This document shows, one piece after another, positions 45,360 through 55,294 of a stretch of DNA of 64,000 nt. A program made the translations under genes and the position numbers. Under the pieces are notes generated by a model. It was given only the letters and a program-made list of their open reading frames with translations, was not told the DNA's origin and made no database searches. How positions within the stretch are numbered: position 1 is the first letter of the stretch; each line of letters opens with the position of its first letter. The stretch is from PGYU01 sp964637845 (GTDB lineage Bacteria > Bacteroidota > Ignavibacteria > Kapaibacteriales > UBA2268), in assembly GCA_964637845.1 (NCBI GenBank), contig CAZWXI010000005.1:1-64000 (forward strand), written 5' to 3'.

Positions 45360-46428
45360 TAGCTACATATTGAAACAATTTATTTGGACCTTTGTATTTG
45401 CTCAGTTGGCACTTAGTGTAATTTTTGTTATTATTGATTTGATGTCCAATTTAGACCGATTTTTAGACCAAAATGCCACTTGGACAATCATTGCAAAGTA
45501 TTACCTATACTATATTCCTGAAATATTGAAACTTATGACACCGGTTTCAACACTACTTTCTACTTTATTCACCGTCGGCAGAATGTCAACATTGAACGAA
45601 ATCACAGCCATAAAATCAGGCGGAATAAGTTTATACAGAATAATGCTTCCGTTTATCGTAATATCTTTACTCATAAGTTTTTCGCATCTTTATTTCAATG
45701 GATGGGTCGTACCTGGAGCAAATCAAAAGAAATATGCAATTTCACATAAGTACCTTTCAAGAACACATGCTGGTGGACCGATTTATAATTTATATCTTCG
45801 CGAGGAACCAAGGACTAATTTGATTATGCAATATTATGATTCGGATATGAAATCCGGAAGTCGCGTTGCAGTAGAATATTTCTCGTCCGAAAAGGCACCT
45901 CGATTGATTAGGCGTCTTGAAGCAAATACAATTAGATGGAATGAAGATAAGCAAAGCTGGACATTAATACAAGTGATTGAGCGAAATTACGAGGGCATCA
46001 ACATATTAACAAAAAAGTATGATTCTTTGCACCTCAAACTAAACATCACCGACAGCAAAATCGGCAAATTAAAGCTATCGCCAGATGAAATGACCTATGA
46101 TGAATTAGCACAATTTATTGAAATTTTGCGAAGCGGAGGTAGAAACGTAACCCAGCTTATGATTGAGTACCACGGAAATTATGCTTTTCCGTTTGCGAAT
46201 TTTATAGTAATACTTTTTGGCGTACCTTTTGCTTCTGTTAAACGCAAAGGCGGTATAGCAATACAAATTGGTGCGGCACTGGTGATTTCGTTTTTCTATA
46301 TATTATTTTTGAAAGTTAGCCAACCTATTGCTCAATCACTCAGCATTGAGCCTATTCTTGCCGGTTGGACGGCTAATGTCATCTTTTTTCTTGCCGGTCT
46401 CATTGTTATATTTAAAACAAAAACTTAA
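45346..46428 (+). CDS. LptF/LptG-family permease
   Basis: 360 aa. It has three N-terminal helices, a periplasmic beta-jellyroll (about 125-270) and three C-terminal helices. Family signatures seen: DSYILKQF, STLFTVGRMSTLNEITAIKSGGIS, and AFPFANFIVILFGVPFA. LptFG extract lipopolysaccharide from the inner membrane with the ATPase LptB. It is translationally coupled to the heparinase-like gene. Confidence 0.88.
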   Translation: MKLIDSYILKQFIWTFVFAQLALSVIFVIIDLMSNLDRFLDQNATWTIIAKYYLYYIPEILKLMTPVSTLLSTLFTVGRMSTLNEITAIKSGGISLYRIMLPFIVISLLISFSHLYFNGWVVPGANQKKYAISHKYLSRTHAGGPIYNLYLREEPRTNLIMQYYDSDMKSGSRVAVEYFSSEKAPRLIRRLEANTIRWNEDKQSWTLIQVIERNYEGINILTKKYDSLHLKLNITDSKIGKLKLSPDEMTYDELAQFIEILRSGGRNVTQLMIEYHGNYAFPFANFIVILFGVPFASVKRKGGIAIQIGAALVISFFYILFLKVSQPIAQSLSIEPILAGWTANVIFFLAGLIVIFKTKT

Positions 46429-46444
46429 TAATTGGTAATCGAAA

Positions 46445-47224
46445 ATGGAAAAAATTGATTCATTGTTGTCATTGCAAGGCAGGGCACTCATCCGAGACAT
46501 GTACCATAAAATACGATACGAGAAACAGTCTGGCTCTTGGGCTGTATTGTTGGCTTTATGGAAAATTTGTGTATTTGAAAAGGATTTGCATAAATACACT
46601 AATTATGAAGTGCAAATACAATATACACTTGGTTTTTGGCGTGGCACCATGCTTTGGATGCAAGAAGTCGTCAACAGATATTATTTCGCAGTAATTAATT
46701 CCTTTGTGTATTTTGGTGCGGCAATTCTGATTGTCCTGATTGGTTTAAGGCGTTTTAGCGATTTGCTTACAGATGAAATCGTGATTGCCGGGGTCATTTT
46801 TGAGGCGGGTATGCTTGCAGTAATGTTTATAGTAATGCTTTTTACGCCCGAAGATGAACCTGAAAAATATGAATTATCAAAACGAAAAAGCGACTCAGAA
46901 CTGTTAATCGAGGAAGTTGGTGAAATTTCTGTTGATTTTGCCGGAGCTGTGGTTCAACTCGAGCAAATTGTCGATAACATGAAAAACTTTTTGCAAAATC
47001 AATCTGATTTAATCTCGCAGCTCAATTCAATTAATCAGAAGTTGAGTGAGCTAAATCAACCAAATCCTGAAATGATTTCTATTTTAAAGCAAACCAACCA
47101 CGAATTGAATTACCTTAAAGACAATATTAGTAAGCTAAACGAAGCCGCTGATTCTATCAAAAGAACTGAAATCGAGGCCGCTGTAAGAAAAGAGTTGGAA
47201 CGTATTTTGCACCTAAGGATTTGA
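46445..47224 (+). CDS. Candidate GldL-like motor protein (two helices plus coiled coil)
   Basis: 259 aa. About 85 N-terminal residues precede two adjacent helices (about 88-102 and 111-133). A cytoplasmic coiled-coil tail of about 120 residues follows. Helix 1 (YFGAAILIVLIG) and helix 2 (VIFEAGMLAVMF, followed by FTPEDEP) resemble GldL of the T9SS/gliding motor, including a glutamate inside helix 2 (Glu120) where GldL has its essential one. The next gene has a GldM-like layout. The similarity is by eye and distant; the long N-terminus is unlike classical GldL. Confidence 0.45.
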   Translation: MEKIDSLLSLQGRALIRDMYHKIRYEKQSGSWAVLLALWKICVFEKDLHKYTNYEVQIQYTLGFWRGTMLWMQEVVNRYYFAVINSFVYFGAAILIVLIGLRRFSDLLTDEIVIAGVIFEAGMLAVMFIVMLFTPEDEPEKYELSKRKSDSELLIEEVGEISVDFAGAVVQLEQIVDNMKNFLQNQSDLISQLNSINQKLSELNQPNPEMISILKQTNHELNYLKDNISKLNEAADSIKRTEIEAAVRKELERILHLRI

Positions 47225-47228
47225 CCTG

Positions 47229-48728
47229 ATGAGCTATAATCGTAAAAGAAGGGTGATCGAAATTTATTTTGTGCTTTACTTAGCCGCTCTTATTTTGCTT
47301 ATACCACAAAAAACTGAAGATGAAACCGGGCGTAACAGCGATAGCTCAACACGTATTTTCCAATTACCTTTCAATTTAAAAGCTGAAAAAAACGTGTTGA
47401 ACACTTTGGTTTCATTTGATTCGACAGGTTTATCGCTGATAAATGCCGATACGGTAAATACAATATACTTTACGGGCAATGTTAAAAACGTCCAATTCGA
47501 CGTTGAAATCGAAGAGCAAAGCAGAAACCGCAAAATAAATTTATCCGATGGTAATGCAGACGAAACTAGATACTTCAGAGTCGTTGAGGACATAAAGAAC
47601 CAAAATATAAGATTTTATTGGCATCCCATAATGAATGAATTGCGAAGCAATACTTATTTCGTTACCGTTACTGCCAGGGGCGAAAGCAATGACCCCGAAA
47701 CATTGGGAGCAATTGTAAGAGACCGAATTAAGTTTATTTTGAATTATCAATTGATGTATGATTTCGATGATGTTGCAACAGCTTTAGAACCCAATGAAAC
47801 CGATTTACCAAGAATTGATACCGTTCTGGTAAACTTTGGCAACGACGAGCGAAATGTTCTGACTGCAAATCTTTTCATGGCACCCGCTGATGAAATTATC
47901 CGGAGCATTGCCTATACAAAATGGAGGAACGAAGTCTTGGTGTATGGTTTAGATTTGAACCGTGACCTGAGGCGCCAGCCCGTCCTTGAAATAACTCATA
48001 TTCCAGATAGAAACAACAAAGGGACAGCAAAAATCGTTGGTTTTACTAATAATACCATAATTATTGAAGGCGATACACCCGAGTTTGGTTCAATGCGAGT
48101 TAAAATAAACCTTGTCAGGCATGCCGACGGACGTGAAATCTCACGTGAATTTCGTGTAGTTACAGAGTTGCTTGATGCTCCTGCATTTTCTGAAATCATG
48201 TACCCGAATATGAAATATACTATCGAACCAAATCTGCCGATGCTGAGTAATATTATTTCAACAACAAAATTGGTCAATGCAGAAGGTAGAATAATACATA
48301 TTTCCGAAAATAATGTACCCTTCATATTTTCGCCAACTAACTCGGACATAGATAAGGAATTTTTTATCGAAAGATACATCGATGATAAATTAGTCGGGAT
48401 AAGACATAAAATCGTTGTAAAGGACTTTCCGCTTCCCGAAATATATCGCATAGCACGCATTGAGCGAAATAAAGTCAGAGTATTTACTCATTCTTACGGC
48501 ATTTGGCAGGGTAGCGAAAATTATATAAGAACAATTGAAATCACTGAAGGCAACGCAGTTTACAGAGAAATTATAGGAGCACAAAAAGTCGTTAAAGACA
48601 AACAAATCTTGACTCAACAAGTATTTGAGATTTCCCCGAAGGACGAATCCAAACCATTTAATTTCAAAATCAGAGCAGTTGCGCTAAACAACAAAAAGTC
48701 TAAAATCGTCTCTTATCCCGACAATTGA
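47229..48728 (+). CDS. Candidate GldM-like periplasmic motor shaft protein
   Basis: 499 aa, close to the usual GldM length of about 515. A short basic N-terminus (NRKRRVIE) leads into one membrane helix (about 12-25), then an all-beta periplasmic part with several Ig-like modules, as in GldM domains D1-D4. The end (KDFPLPEIYRIARIER) is compatible with the last domain. In GldLM the single GldM helix pairs with GldL helices. It starts 4 bp after the GldL-like gene. No clear GldK or GldN lies beside it. Family assignment is tentative. Confidence 0.45.
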   Translation: MSYNRKRRVIEIYFVLYLAALILLIPQKTEDETGRNSDSSTRIFQLPFNLKAEKNVLNTLVSFDSTGLSLINADTVNTIYFTGNVKNVQFDVEIEEQSRNRKINLSDGNADETRYFRVVEDIKNQNIRFYWHPIMNELRSNTYFVTVTARGESNDPETLGAIVRDRIKFILNYQLMYDFDDVATALEPNETDLPRIDTVLVNFGNDERNVLTANLFMAPADEIIRSIAYTKWRNEVLVYGLDLNRDLRRQPVLEITHIPDRNNKGTAKIVGFTNNTIIIEGDTPEFGSMRVKINLVRHADGREISREFRVVTELLDAPAFSEIMYPNMKYTIEPNLPMLSNIISTTKLVNAEGRIIHISENNVPFIFSPTNSDIDKEFFIERYIDDKLVGIRHKIVVKDFPLPEIYRIARIERNKVRVFTHSYGIWQGSENYIRTIEITEGNAVYREIIGAQKVVKDKQILTQQVFEISPKDESKPFNFKIRAVALNNKKSKIVSYPDN

Positions 48729-48798
48729 AATAATCTTTGCAACATATTTCTTGTTCTTATCGTAGTAATAGTGTTTGATTTTAAGATTGGAGATATTG

Positions 48799-50148
48799 AT
48801 GCCGTTTAAAAATCTATTTTTATTATTTTTTATTTTTCATTTCAGTCTTTATGCCGATGATGTCACTCATTCATTGAAAAAGGTTTATTCGCTTCAAGAA
48901 TGTCTTGATATTGCAGTAATGAACAATTACGACCTCATGGTTGCTCGCCAGCAAGTTACCGCGGCCAGTGCGGACCTGACAAATGCTTTTGGCAATTATT
49001 TACCAAGAATGGATTTTAATATGGGATATTCCCGCGTTTTGAATCCCGATGCTACCCGTACGGTAAATCTTGACAGCATAAGCTTCGAAATTCCCGGCTC
49101 AAATCCCGATTCATATTCGATGAATGTAAGTCTATCTATGCCTTTATTTGATGGATTTTCGCGAGAAGCAAATTACAAAAGAGCACAAACCAATCTTAGT
49201 GCTATGAATCTAAACAATGAGCAGGCTATTTTATCATTACGACAAATGGTCTATGCGCAGTATGTAGAAGTAATAAAAAACTACAAAATTGTTCAGATCA
49301 GAAGAGAAAATTTCGAGCGAGCAAAATTTGAACTGAACAGACTCCAAGCGCTTTATGAATCAGGCTCCATCTCAATTACTGATATATATTCTCAAGAGGC
49401 AGAACTTGCAAATCGCGAAATTGAAATAATTGTAGCGGAAAACACACTCGATAAATCTAAAGCATCATTGCTTACCATGATGGGATTATCGCCTGATATC
49501 GGCGCAGATTTTCTCGAATCAAGTTTGCCCAATACGATTAATGATTATGAAATCGTATCATTTCGACGTGATATTGGCTCTTTTAATTCAGCGGTGAACC
49601 AAGCAATTAGCAACAGGTTAGACCTAAAGGCTTTTAAGTTAGCTATGGAAGCTTCCGAAGCCCGAGTTCGTTCTGTTATGGGTCAATATTTACCGGCTAT
49701 TTATGCTTCGGGGGGATGGACTTGGAATCATAGCGAATTCAATTCGTTTTCGGAACGAGGACGCTCGTTTCTCGGGTTACAACTAAATTTTCCAATATTT
49801 TCTAATTTCAGCACAAATCTACAAGTACAAAGCTCCAAACTGCAATTTCTCCAGTCAGAAGTACAATATGCCCAAAAAGAGCAAGAAATAAGGCAATCGG
49901 TGCAAAATTCCTTTCTGAACTTAGAGGCCGCCGAAAAGCAAATTGAAGTATCAAAACGTGCTCTGTTTGCGGCTGAGAAAAGCTACGAAAGTCATAAAGA
50001 GCGCTATAACGTCGGTGCGGCCAGCATAATTGAAATAACTTTTGCCAATTCGCAACTAATTACCTCGCAAATAAATCGTGTTAATGCTGTTTACAATTAC
50101 CTTCAAGCAAAGAACGATGTTATGTTTTCAATAGGTTTAATTAAATAA
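48799..50148 (+). CDS. TolC-family outer-membrane efflux protein
   Basis: 449 aa from this ATG, which has a GGAG site 6-7 nt upstream and yields a signal peptide (about 1-17). The in-frame start at 48775 adds eight residues ahead of it. OEP domain: YSLQECLDIAVMNNYDLMVARQQV, ANYKRAQTNLSAMNLN, ISITDIYSQEAELANREIEI, SIIEITFANSQLITSQINRVNAVYNYL. It is the first gene of a complete tripartite efflux operon. Confidence 0.9.
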   Translation: MPFKNLFLLFFIFHFSLYADDVTHSLKKVYSLQECLDIAVMNNYDLMVARQQVTAASADLTNAFGNYLPRMDFNMGYSRVLNPDATRTVNLDSISFEIPGSNPDSYSMNVSLSMPLFDGFSREANYKRAQTNLSAMNLNNEQAILSLRQMVYAQYVEVIKNYKIVQIRRENFERAKFELNRLQALYESGSISITDIYSQEAELANREIEIIVAENTLDKSKASLLTMMGLSPDIGADFLESSLPNTINDYEIVSFRRDIGSFNSAVNQAISNRLDLKAFKLAMEASEARVRSVMGQYLPAIYASGGWTWNHSEFNSFSERGRSFLGLQLNFPIFSNFSTNLQVQSSKLQFLQSEVQYAQKEQEIRQSVQNSFLNLEAAEKQIEVSKRALFAAEKSYESHKERYNVGAASIIEITFANSQLITSQINRVNAVYNYLQAKNDVMFSIGLIK

Positions 50149-50159
50149 ACGGAGTGACT

Positions 50160-50765
50160 ATGAGTGAGAATTTAACACCTGAAGATCCCAAATACCAACA
50201 GTATGCATCTTACATGCCCGATTATTCTTATGTTGACCCATTTTACAACAGAGTAGGATTCGGCAGACGCCTTGTGGCTTATATAATAGATAATTTAATA
50301 ATAATGTTGCTCATCACACTTTTGATGTACTTAACAGGAGCACTTCATGAATTAATGGAGGTTGCAGGTCGAGGTATGTTCAATATTGCTGAAATTATGG
50401 AATTATCAGCCAAATTTACATTACCAATAACTTTACTCCATTTGGTCTATTATCTGACTGAGATTTTCGGGGGTTTTTCCATTGGTAAAATTGCTATGGG
50501 AATAAAAATCGGCTCTGATTCGCAATCCTCAGCTTCAACAATAGCTTTGATTAAGCGTTATATATTCAAGCATTCATCATCATTAATAAGTGCATTTGTT
50601 ACAGTCACAAGTATTATGATGCTCGGATTTTTATCCACTTTGGCAACTTTCATAATTTTTATTGGTTGCTTCTTTGTTTTGGGGCAACGCAAACAAGCAT
50701 TTCACGACATGTTCGCAAGAACAGCAGTTTTTTATAAAGAAGATTTAAAATATTACAGGCTATAA
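50160..50765 (+). CDS. RDD-family membrane protein
   Basis: 201 aa. It has the RDD signature (GFGRRLVAYIIDNLIIMLLI) and three or four helices, ending with GQRKQAFHDMFARTAVFYK. The start with GGAG 6 nt upstream is preferred over the GTG at 50154. RDD proteins are poorly understood; some act as ion antiporters or transport accessories. Its place between tolC and the adaptor gene suggests a role with this pump. Confidence 0.85.
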   Translation: MSENLTPEDPKYQQYASYMPDYSYVDPFYNRVGFGRRLVAYIIDNLIIMLLITLLMYLTGALHELMEVAGRGMFNIAEIMELSAKFTLPITLLHLVYYLTEIFGGFSIGKIAMGIKIGSDSQSSASTIALIKRYIFKHSSSLISAFVTVTSIMMLGFLSTLATFIIFIGCFFVLGQRKQAFHDMFARTAVFYKEDLKYYRL

Positions 50766-50766
50766 A

Positions 50767-52035
50767 ATGGTTAAGAAAAAAAGTAAAGCTAAATTTTTGA
50801 TATTCTTGATTTTGGGCATTGTTGCCATTGTTTTGATAGGCTTGGCATTTTTAAAACCAAAAGATTCAAGAATAAGCGTTACAACAACCAAAGTTGCAAA
50901 GAGAACCATTACTCAGATTGTTTCCGCAATTGGCAAAATACAACCTGAGTTACAAGTTAAGATTTCGTCACAAACGTCGGGTGAAGTTATATTTCTTGGT
51001 GTTAAGGAAGGTGATACGGTTAAAAAAGGTGAGATACTAGTACGCATCAAACCTGACATTGTCGAGGCACAATTAAAACAAGCTCAAGCAAGCGCCGAAG
51101 CTATAAAAATGGAAATCGGTGCTCGTGAAGCCGAGAAAGATAGAGCCGCCGCTGATTTTAAGCGAGTACAAGACCTTTTCAAAAAAGAATTTGTCTCGAA
51201 AAAGGAATTTGATGCCGCCGAAGCCAGCTACAACGCCGCAGTTGCTTCCTACAAAGCTACAATCGCTCGATATGAATCTGCTTTGGCTCAACTTAACCAA
51301 GTCGAAAGAGACAAGGAAAGAACATCAATATTCTCACCAATTGACGGTGTAGTTACGACACTTGGTGTAGAACTCGGCGAAAAGGTGGTCGGTACTGGTA
51401 TGATGCAGGGAACTGAGATAATGAAAGTTGCTGATTTATCAGTCATGAATGCTCTCGTCAATGTTGACGAAAACGATATTGTCATGGTCAGCATTGGAGA
51501 TACTACATTTGTCGAAGTTGATGCTATATCGGATAAAAAATTACGTGGCATTGTTGTTGAAATTGGTCACTCGGCTATAGCAAGTCAACTTGGGACACAA
51601 GACCAAGTGGTTAATTTTCAAATCAAAGTAAGATTGATTGACCCAGAACGAAGATTACGTCCGGGTATGAGTTGTAATGTTGAAATACAGACAGAAACTC
51701 GATATAATGTATTGGCTGTGCCGCTACAAGCAGTTACCGTTAGAGATTTGGAAACAAACAAGGAAAAAGTATCTGAAAGCACTAATAGCAATACCGTTGG
51801 GGTTAGAATTCATCGTCCGCCGTCAGTTGTATTTAAAAGCCAAGGTGGCAAAGCGGTATTAACACAAGTCAAAACAGGTATCAGCGATAAAGGTTTCATC
51901 GAATTGATAGAGGGTATAAACGAAGGCGATATTATAATTTCGGGTAGTTTTATGGCTGTTAGCAAAGATTTGTTCGATGGTGCAGATATTAAAGTGGATA
52001 CTACAATACAACGCAGATTCACAAAAAATAATTAA
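50767..52035 (+). CDS. MacA-like periplasmic adaptor
   Basis: 422 aa. It has an N-terminal anchor (about 9-27), a lipoyl/barrel-sandwich domain (IGKIQPELQVKISSQTSGEVIFLGVKEGDTVKKGEIL), an Ala/Lys/Glu-rich hairpin (about 100-190), then IFSPIDGVVTTLGVELGEKVVGTG, a beta-barrel and LRPGMSCNVEI. It is the adaptor of the pump encoded around it, 1 bp after the RDD gene. Confidence 0.92.
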   Translation: MVKKKSKAKFLIFLILGIVAIVLIGLAFLKPKDSRISVTTTKVAKRTITQIVSAIGKIQPELQVKISSQTSGEVIFLGVKEGDTVKKGEILVRIKPDIVEAQLKQAQASAEAIKMEIGAREAEKDRAAADFKRVQDLFKKEFVSKKEFDAAEASYNAAVASYKATIARYESALAQLNQVERDKERTSIFSPIDGVVTTLGVELGEKVVGTGMMQGTEIMKVADLSVMNALVNVDENDIVMVSIGDTTFVEVDAISDKKLRGIVVEIGHSAIASQLGTQDQVVNFQIKVRLIDPERRLRPGMSCNVEIQTETRYNVLAVPLQAVTVRDLETNKEKVSESTNSNTVGVRIHRPPSVVFKSQGGKAVLTQVKTGISDKGFIELIEGINEGDIIISGSFMAVSKDLFDGADIKVDTTIQRRFTKNN

Positions 52036-52041
52036 ACCGTT

Positions 52042-52740
52042 ATGAGCGATAAAGAATTAATCATTGATATTGAAAATATCTCAAAATTATATCACATGGG
52101 CAGCGAAACAGTTTATGCATTGAGAGATATTTCACTTAAAATTTACAAAAACGAATACCTAGCCATAATGGGACCATCGGGTTCAGGGAAGTCTACGTTA
52201 ATGAATATATTAGGATGTCTCGATACACCCACAAGTGGGAAATATATGTTCGGTGGAGAAGACGTCAGTAATATGGATGACAATGAACTTGCCGATATAC
52301 GAAACAAAAAGATTGGATTCGTTTTTCAAACTTTCAATCTTCTTGCTCGAGCCACAGCTCTTAAAAATGTCGAATTACCTCTGGTATATTCTGGTGTATC
52401 AGCATCGGGAAGACGTGAAATTGCTACAAGGGTGCTAACCGATGTCGGTTTAGAAGACAGAATTACACATAAACCTAATGAACTTTCCGGTGGTCAGAGA
52501 CAGAGAGTAGCTATTGCTCGTGCTCTTGTTACAACTCCATCGATTATTCTAGCTGACGAACCAACAGGAAATCTTGACTCGAAAACGGGCAAAGAAATTA
52601 TTTCGCTTTTTCATGAACTTTGGAAAAAAGGCAATACAATTATTCTTGTGACCCATGAAGAAGGTATTGCCCGAAATGCCCAAAGAATTATTCGACTGCG
52701 CGACGGATTAATTGAACGAGACGAGATTAATCTGAATTAA
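52042..52740 (+). CDS. MacB/LolD-type ABC ATPase
   Basis: 232 aa stand-alone ATPase: Walker A GPSGSGKST, Q-loop FVFQTFNLLARAT, signature LSGGQRQRVAIARAL, Walker B IILADEPTGNLDSKTG, switch VTHEEGIA. It is the only efflux-type ATPase of this subfamily in the window and would power the two permeases downstream. Confidence 0.95.
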   Translation: MSDKELIIDIENISKLYHMGSETVYALRDISLKIYKNEYLAIMGPSGSGKSTLMNILGCLDTPTSGKYMFGGEDVSNMDDNELADIRNKKIGFVFQTFNLLARATALKNVELPLVYSGVSASGRREIATRVLTDVGLEDRITHKPNELSGGQRQRVAIARALVTTPSIILADEPTGNLDSKTGKEIISLFHELWKKGNTIILVTHEEGIARNAQRIIRLRDGLIERDEINLN

Positions 52741-52752
52741 AACCCAAAACCT

Positions 52753-54006
52753 ATGAAACTCGCCGAATTCAAAGAAACCGTAATAATTGCACTTGAAGCT
52801 ATGAAAGCTAACAAGTTGCGTTCACTTTTAGCTTCACTCGGTGTAATTATAGGCATATCTACGGTGATACTTATGGGATGGATACTTGGTGGTTTGCAAT
52901 CTGCGATGGACGAAACATTTCGAATCATCGGTGTGGATATGTTGTATATTGATAAATGGGACTGGTCGGGGGGCAAAAACTGGAAACTCGTTAGGCAACG
53001 CAAAGACATTACCTTCGAACAGGCACAGCAACTTCAAGAAAGACTATCATACGCCGAATTGATTTTCCCAAATGCTCGCACTTGGGGCGGAAATATCAAA
53101 TACGGCAATAATATTTTCAATGGCATAAGCATAATCGGTACAACAACTGCCCACGGTATGACTGCGGCAGGCGAGACAATTTTGGGTAGATATTTTACTC
53201 CGTATGAAGAAAATTTGAATGCCAAAGTCGTAGTTCTCGGTCATAAAGTCTATACTACAATTTTTCCTGATGCAAACCCGCTGGAACAAACTATAAAAAT
53301 CAACGGACATAACTATTTAATCGTTGGTGTTATCGAAAAGCAGGGAACCATGTTCTTTGATTTTATTGATAATCAAGTATTTATTCCCGTAGGCTCTTTT
53401 ATTTCTATTTACGGAAGGCATAACAGGTCAATATCAATTGGTATTAAAGCCGGATCGGAAGATTATCTGGATTACGTTCGAGCCGAAGCAAGGGGAATAA
53501 TGCGTTCAATTAGAAACTTACAACCTAACGACGAGGATGATTTTTCCATTAATGAAACGAAGGCATTCGAAAATCAAGTTGCAACAATAAAGCAATACGT
53601 TTGGGGTATCGGTATCGGTATGACAGTCTTATCATTCGTTGTAGGGATAATCGGTATTATGAACATTATGTTTGTATCCGTAACAGAAAGAACTAAAGAG
53701 ATCGGCATACGAATGGCTATTGGTGCCAAACGACGCTCGATTATGTTTCAATTTATTGTTGAATCTTCGACATTATGCTTGATTGGTGCATTTTTATCAT
53801 TGATAATATGCTCAGGAATTGCGTACTTAGTTGCAACATTTTTACCGACTTTTGTGGAAGGAACATCATTCTTATTGCCGTATTTACCTTTTGAATTGTT
53901 AATAATCGCATCAATTGTTTCGATATTCGTTGGCGTTCTCTCGGGGTTAATACCTGCTTTGAGAGCATCGAGATTAGATCCCGTAGAAGCATTAAGGTTC
54001 GAGTGA
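52753..54006 (+). CDS. MacB/FtsX-type ABC permease
   Basis: 417 aa with the one-plus-three helix layout. It has NKLRSLLASLGVIIGISTVILMGW at the N-terminus, a large periplasmic domain (about 45-285) and IGIMNIMFVSVTERTKEIGIRMAIGAKRRSI, ending PALRASRLDPVEALRFE. Its last base is shared with the start of the following permease (TGATG), so the two may form a heterodimer. Confidence 0.93.
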   Translation: MKLAEFKETVIIALEAMKANKLRSLLASLGVIIGISTVILMGWILGGLQSAMDETFRIIGVDMLYIDKWDWSGGKNWKLVRQRKDITFEQAQQLQERLSYAELIFPNARTWGGNIKYGNNIFNGISIIGTTTAHGMTAAGETILGRYFTPYEENLNAKVVVLGHKVYTTIFPDANPLEQTIKINGHNYLIVGVIEKQGTMFFDFIDNQVFIPVGSFISIYGRHNRSISIGIKAGSEDYLDYVRAEARGIMRSIRNLQPNDEDDFSINETKAFENQVATIKQYVWGIGIGMTVLSFVVGIIGIMNIMFVSVTERTKEIGIRMAIGAKRRSIMFQFIVESSTLCLIGAFLSLIICSGIAYLVATFLPTFVEGTSFLLPYLPFELLIIASIVSIFVGVLSGLIPALRASRLDPVEALRFE

Positions 54007-55238
54007 TGATAGTATTCCAAAGCATAATAATGGCATTAGATTCAATCAGAGTCAATAAATTGAGAGCTTTCTTAACTTTACTGAGTATTTGCATCGGTGT
54101 TTTTGCTATCATTGTTGCTATAACACTGGTTAAATCAATCAATTCTACTGTAAGCACCCAAATTGCTGATCTCGGAGACAACGCATTCTCAATTTATCGT
54201 ATGCCAAAAATTCAATTCGGTGGCAATACATGGAGGAAATACGCTGCCCGGAAACCTATTAATTATTCCCAAGTTCAAGAATTTAAGCGCAATATGAAAT
54301 TAGCTATTTCTGTGAGCACAATGAGCACATCGTCAAATCATATACTTAAAACTTCAATCTTCGAAACAAATCCTGACGTAACTCTCACCGGTACAGATGC
54401 ATCATACTTCGAAACGAACAATATCAGTGTTGCTTCGGGACGTGCCTTTATCGAAGATGATATTACATTCAATCGTAATGTCGTAATTGTTGGCAATGAC
54501 ATTGTGGTTCAATTATTTCCTAATACAGATCCAGTAGGGAAGGATTTAATAATCGGTAAACAAATTTACAGCATAATCGGCGTACTTGAGACAAAAGGAG
54601 CTATATTGGGAAGAAGCCAAGATAATATAGCAATTATTCCGATTTCGCAATTCCTAAAATTTTATTCTACTCGTTGGGAGGAATCGTTAACGATTAATGT
54701 TAAAGCTCAATCCAAAGAAATGCTTCTGCCTACCATTGATGAAGCGATTGGTATTCTAAGAGGTATAAGGGGCGACCAACCATGGGAAATGAACTCATTT
54801 GAATTAGAAACAAATGAAACTATATCATTGCAATTTGCAAGTTTGACAGGATATCTTTCCATTTTTGGGTTTACTACCGGTATTATTGCTCTTTTAGCTG
54901 CGGGCATCGGTATAATGAATATTATGCTTGTAACAATTAAAGAAAGAACCAGCGAGATAGGGCTTCGGAAAGCTGTAGGAGCTAAACGCAGATGGATTAT
55001 GTATCAATTTATCATAGAGACTATCACTTTATGTCAAATTGGCGGATTACTTGGCATTGCTCTTGGATTGATTCTTTCATCACTTTTCGGTAATTTACTT
55101 GGTCTGACTTTAGTCATACCCGCTGATTGGATTCTATACAGCATATTGATCTGTACCTTTTTGGGACTTGCATTCGGAGCATATCCCGCAATGAAAGCTT
55201 CCAAACTTGACCCGATTGAGGCCCTTCGATACGAGTAA
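54006..55238 (+). CDS. MacB/FtsX-type ABC permease, second subunit
   Basis: 410 aa from the ATG overlapping the previous TGA; a GTG at 54003 is an alternative. Same layout: NKLRAFLTLLSICIGVFAIIVAITLV, periplasmic domain, then GIGIMNIMLVTIKERTSEIGLRKAVGAKRRWI and MKASKLDPIEALRYE. Clearly related to but diverged from its neighbour, and to the permease at 25136. Confidence 0.93.
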   Translation: MIVFQSIIMALDSIRVNKLRAFLTLLSICIGVFAIIVAITLVKSINSTVSTQIADLGDNAFSIYRMPKIQFGGNTWRKYAARKPINYSQVQEFKRNMKLAISVSTMSTSSNHILKTSIFETNPDVTLTGTDASYFETNNISVASGRAFIEDDITFNRNVVIVGNDIVVQLFPNTDPVGKDLIIGKQIYSIIGVLETKGAILGRSQDNIAIIPISQFLKFYSTRWEESLTINVKAQSKEMLLPTIDEAIGILRGIRGDQPWEMNSFELETNETISLQFASLTGYLSIFGFTTGIIALLAAGIGIMNIMLVTIKERTSEIGLRKAVGAKRRWIMYQFIIETITLCQIGGLLGIALGLILSSLFGNLLGLTLVIPADWILYSILICTFLGLAFGAYPAMKASKLDPIEALRYE

Positions 55239-55294
55239 GTTAAATAATTCTCTCCACTTTACGTATTAATCACTTTAAATCGGGAGTGAACTAA

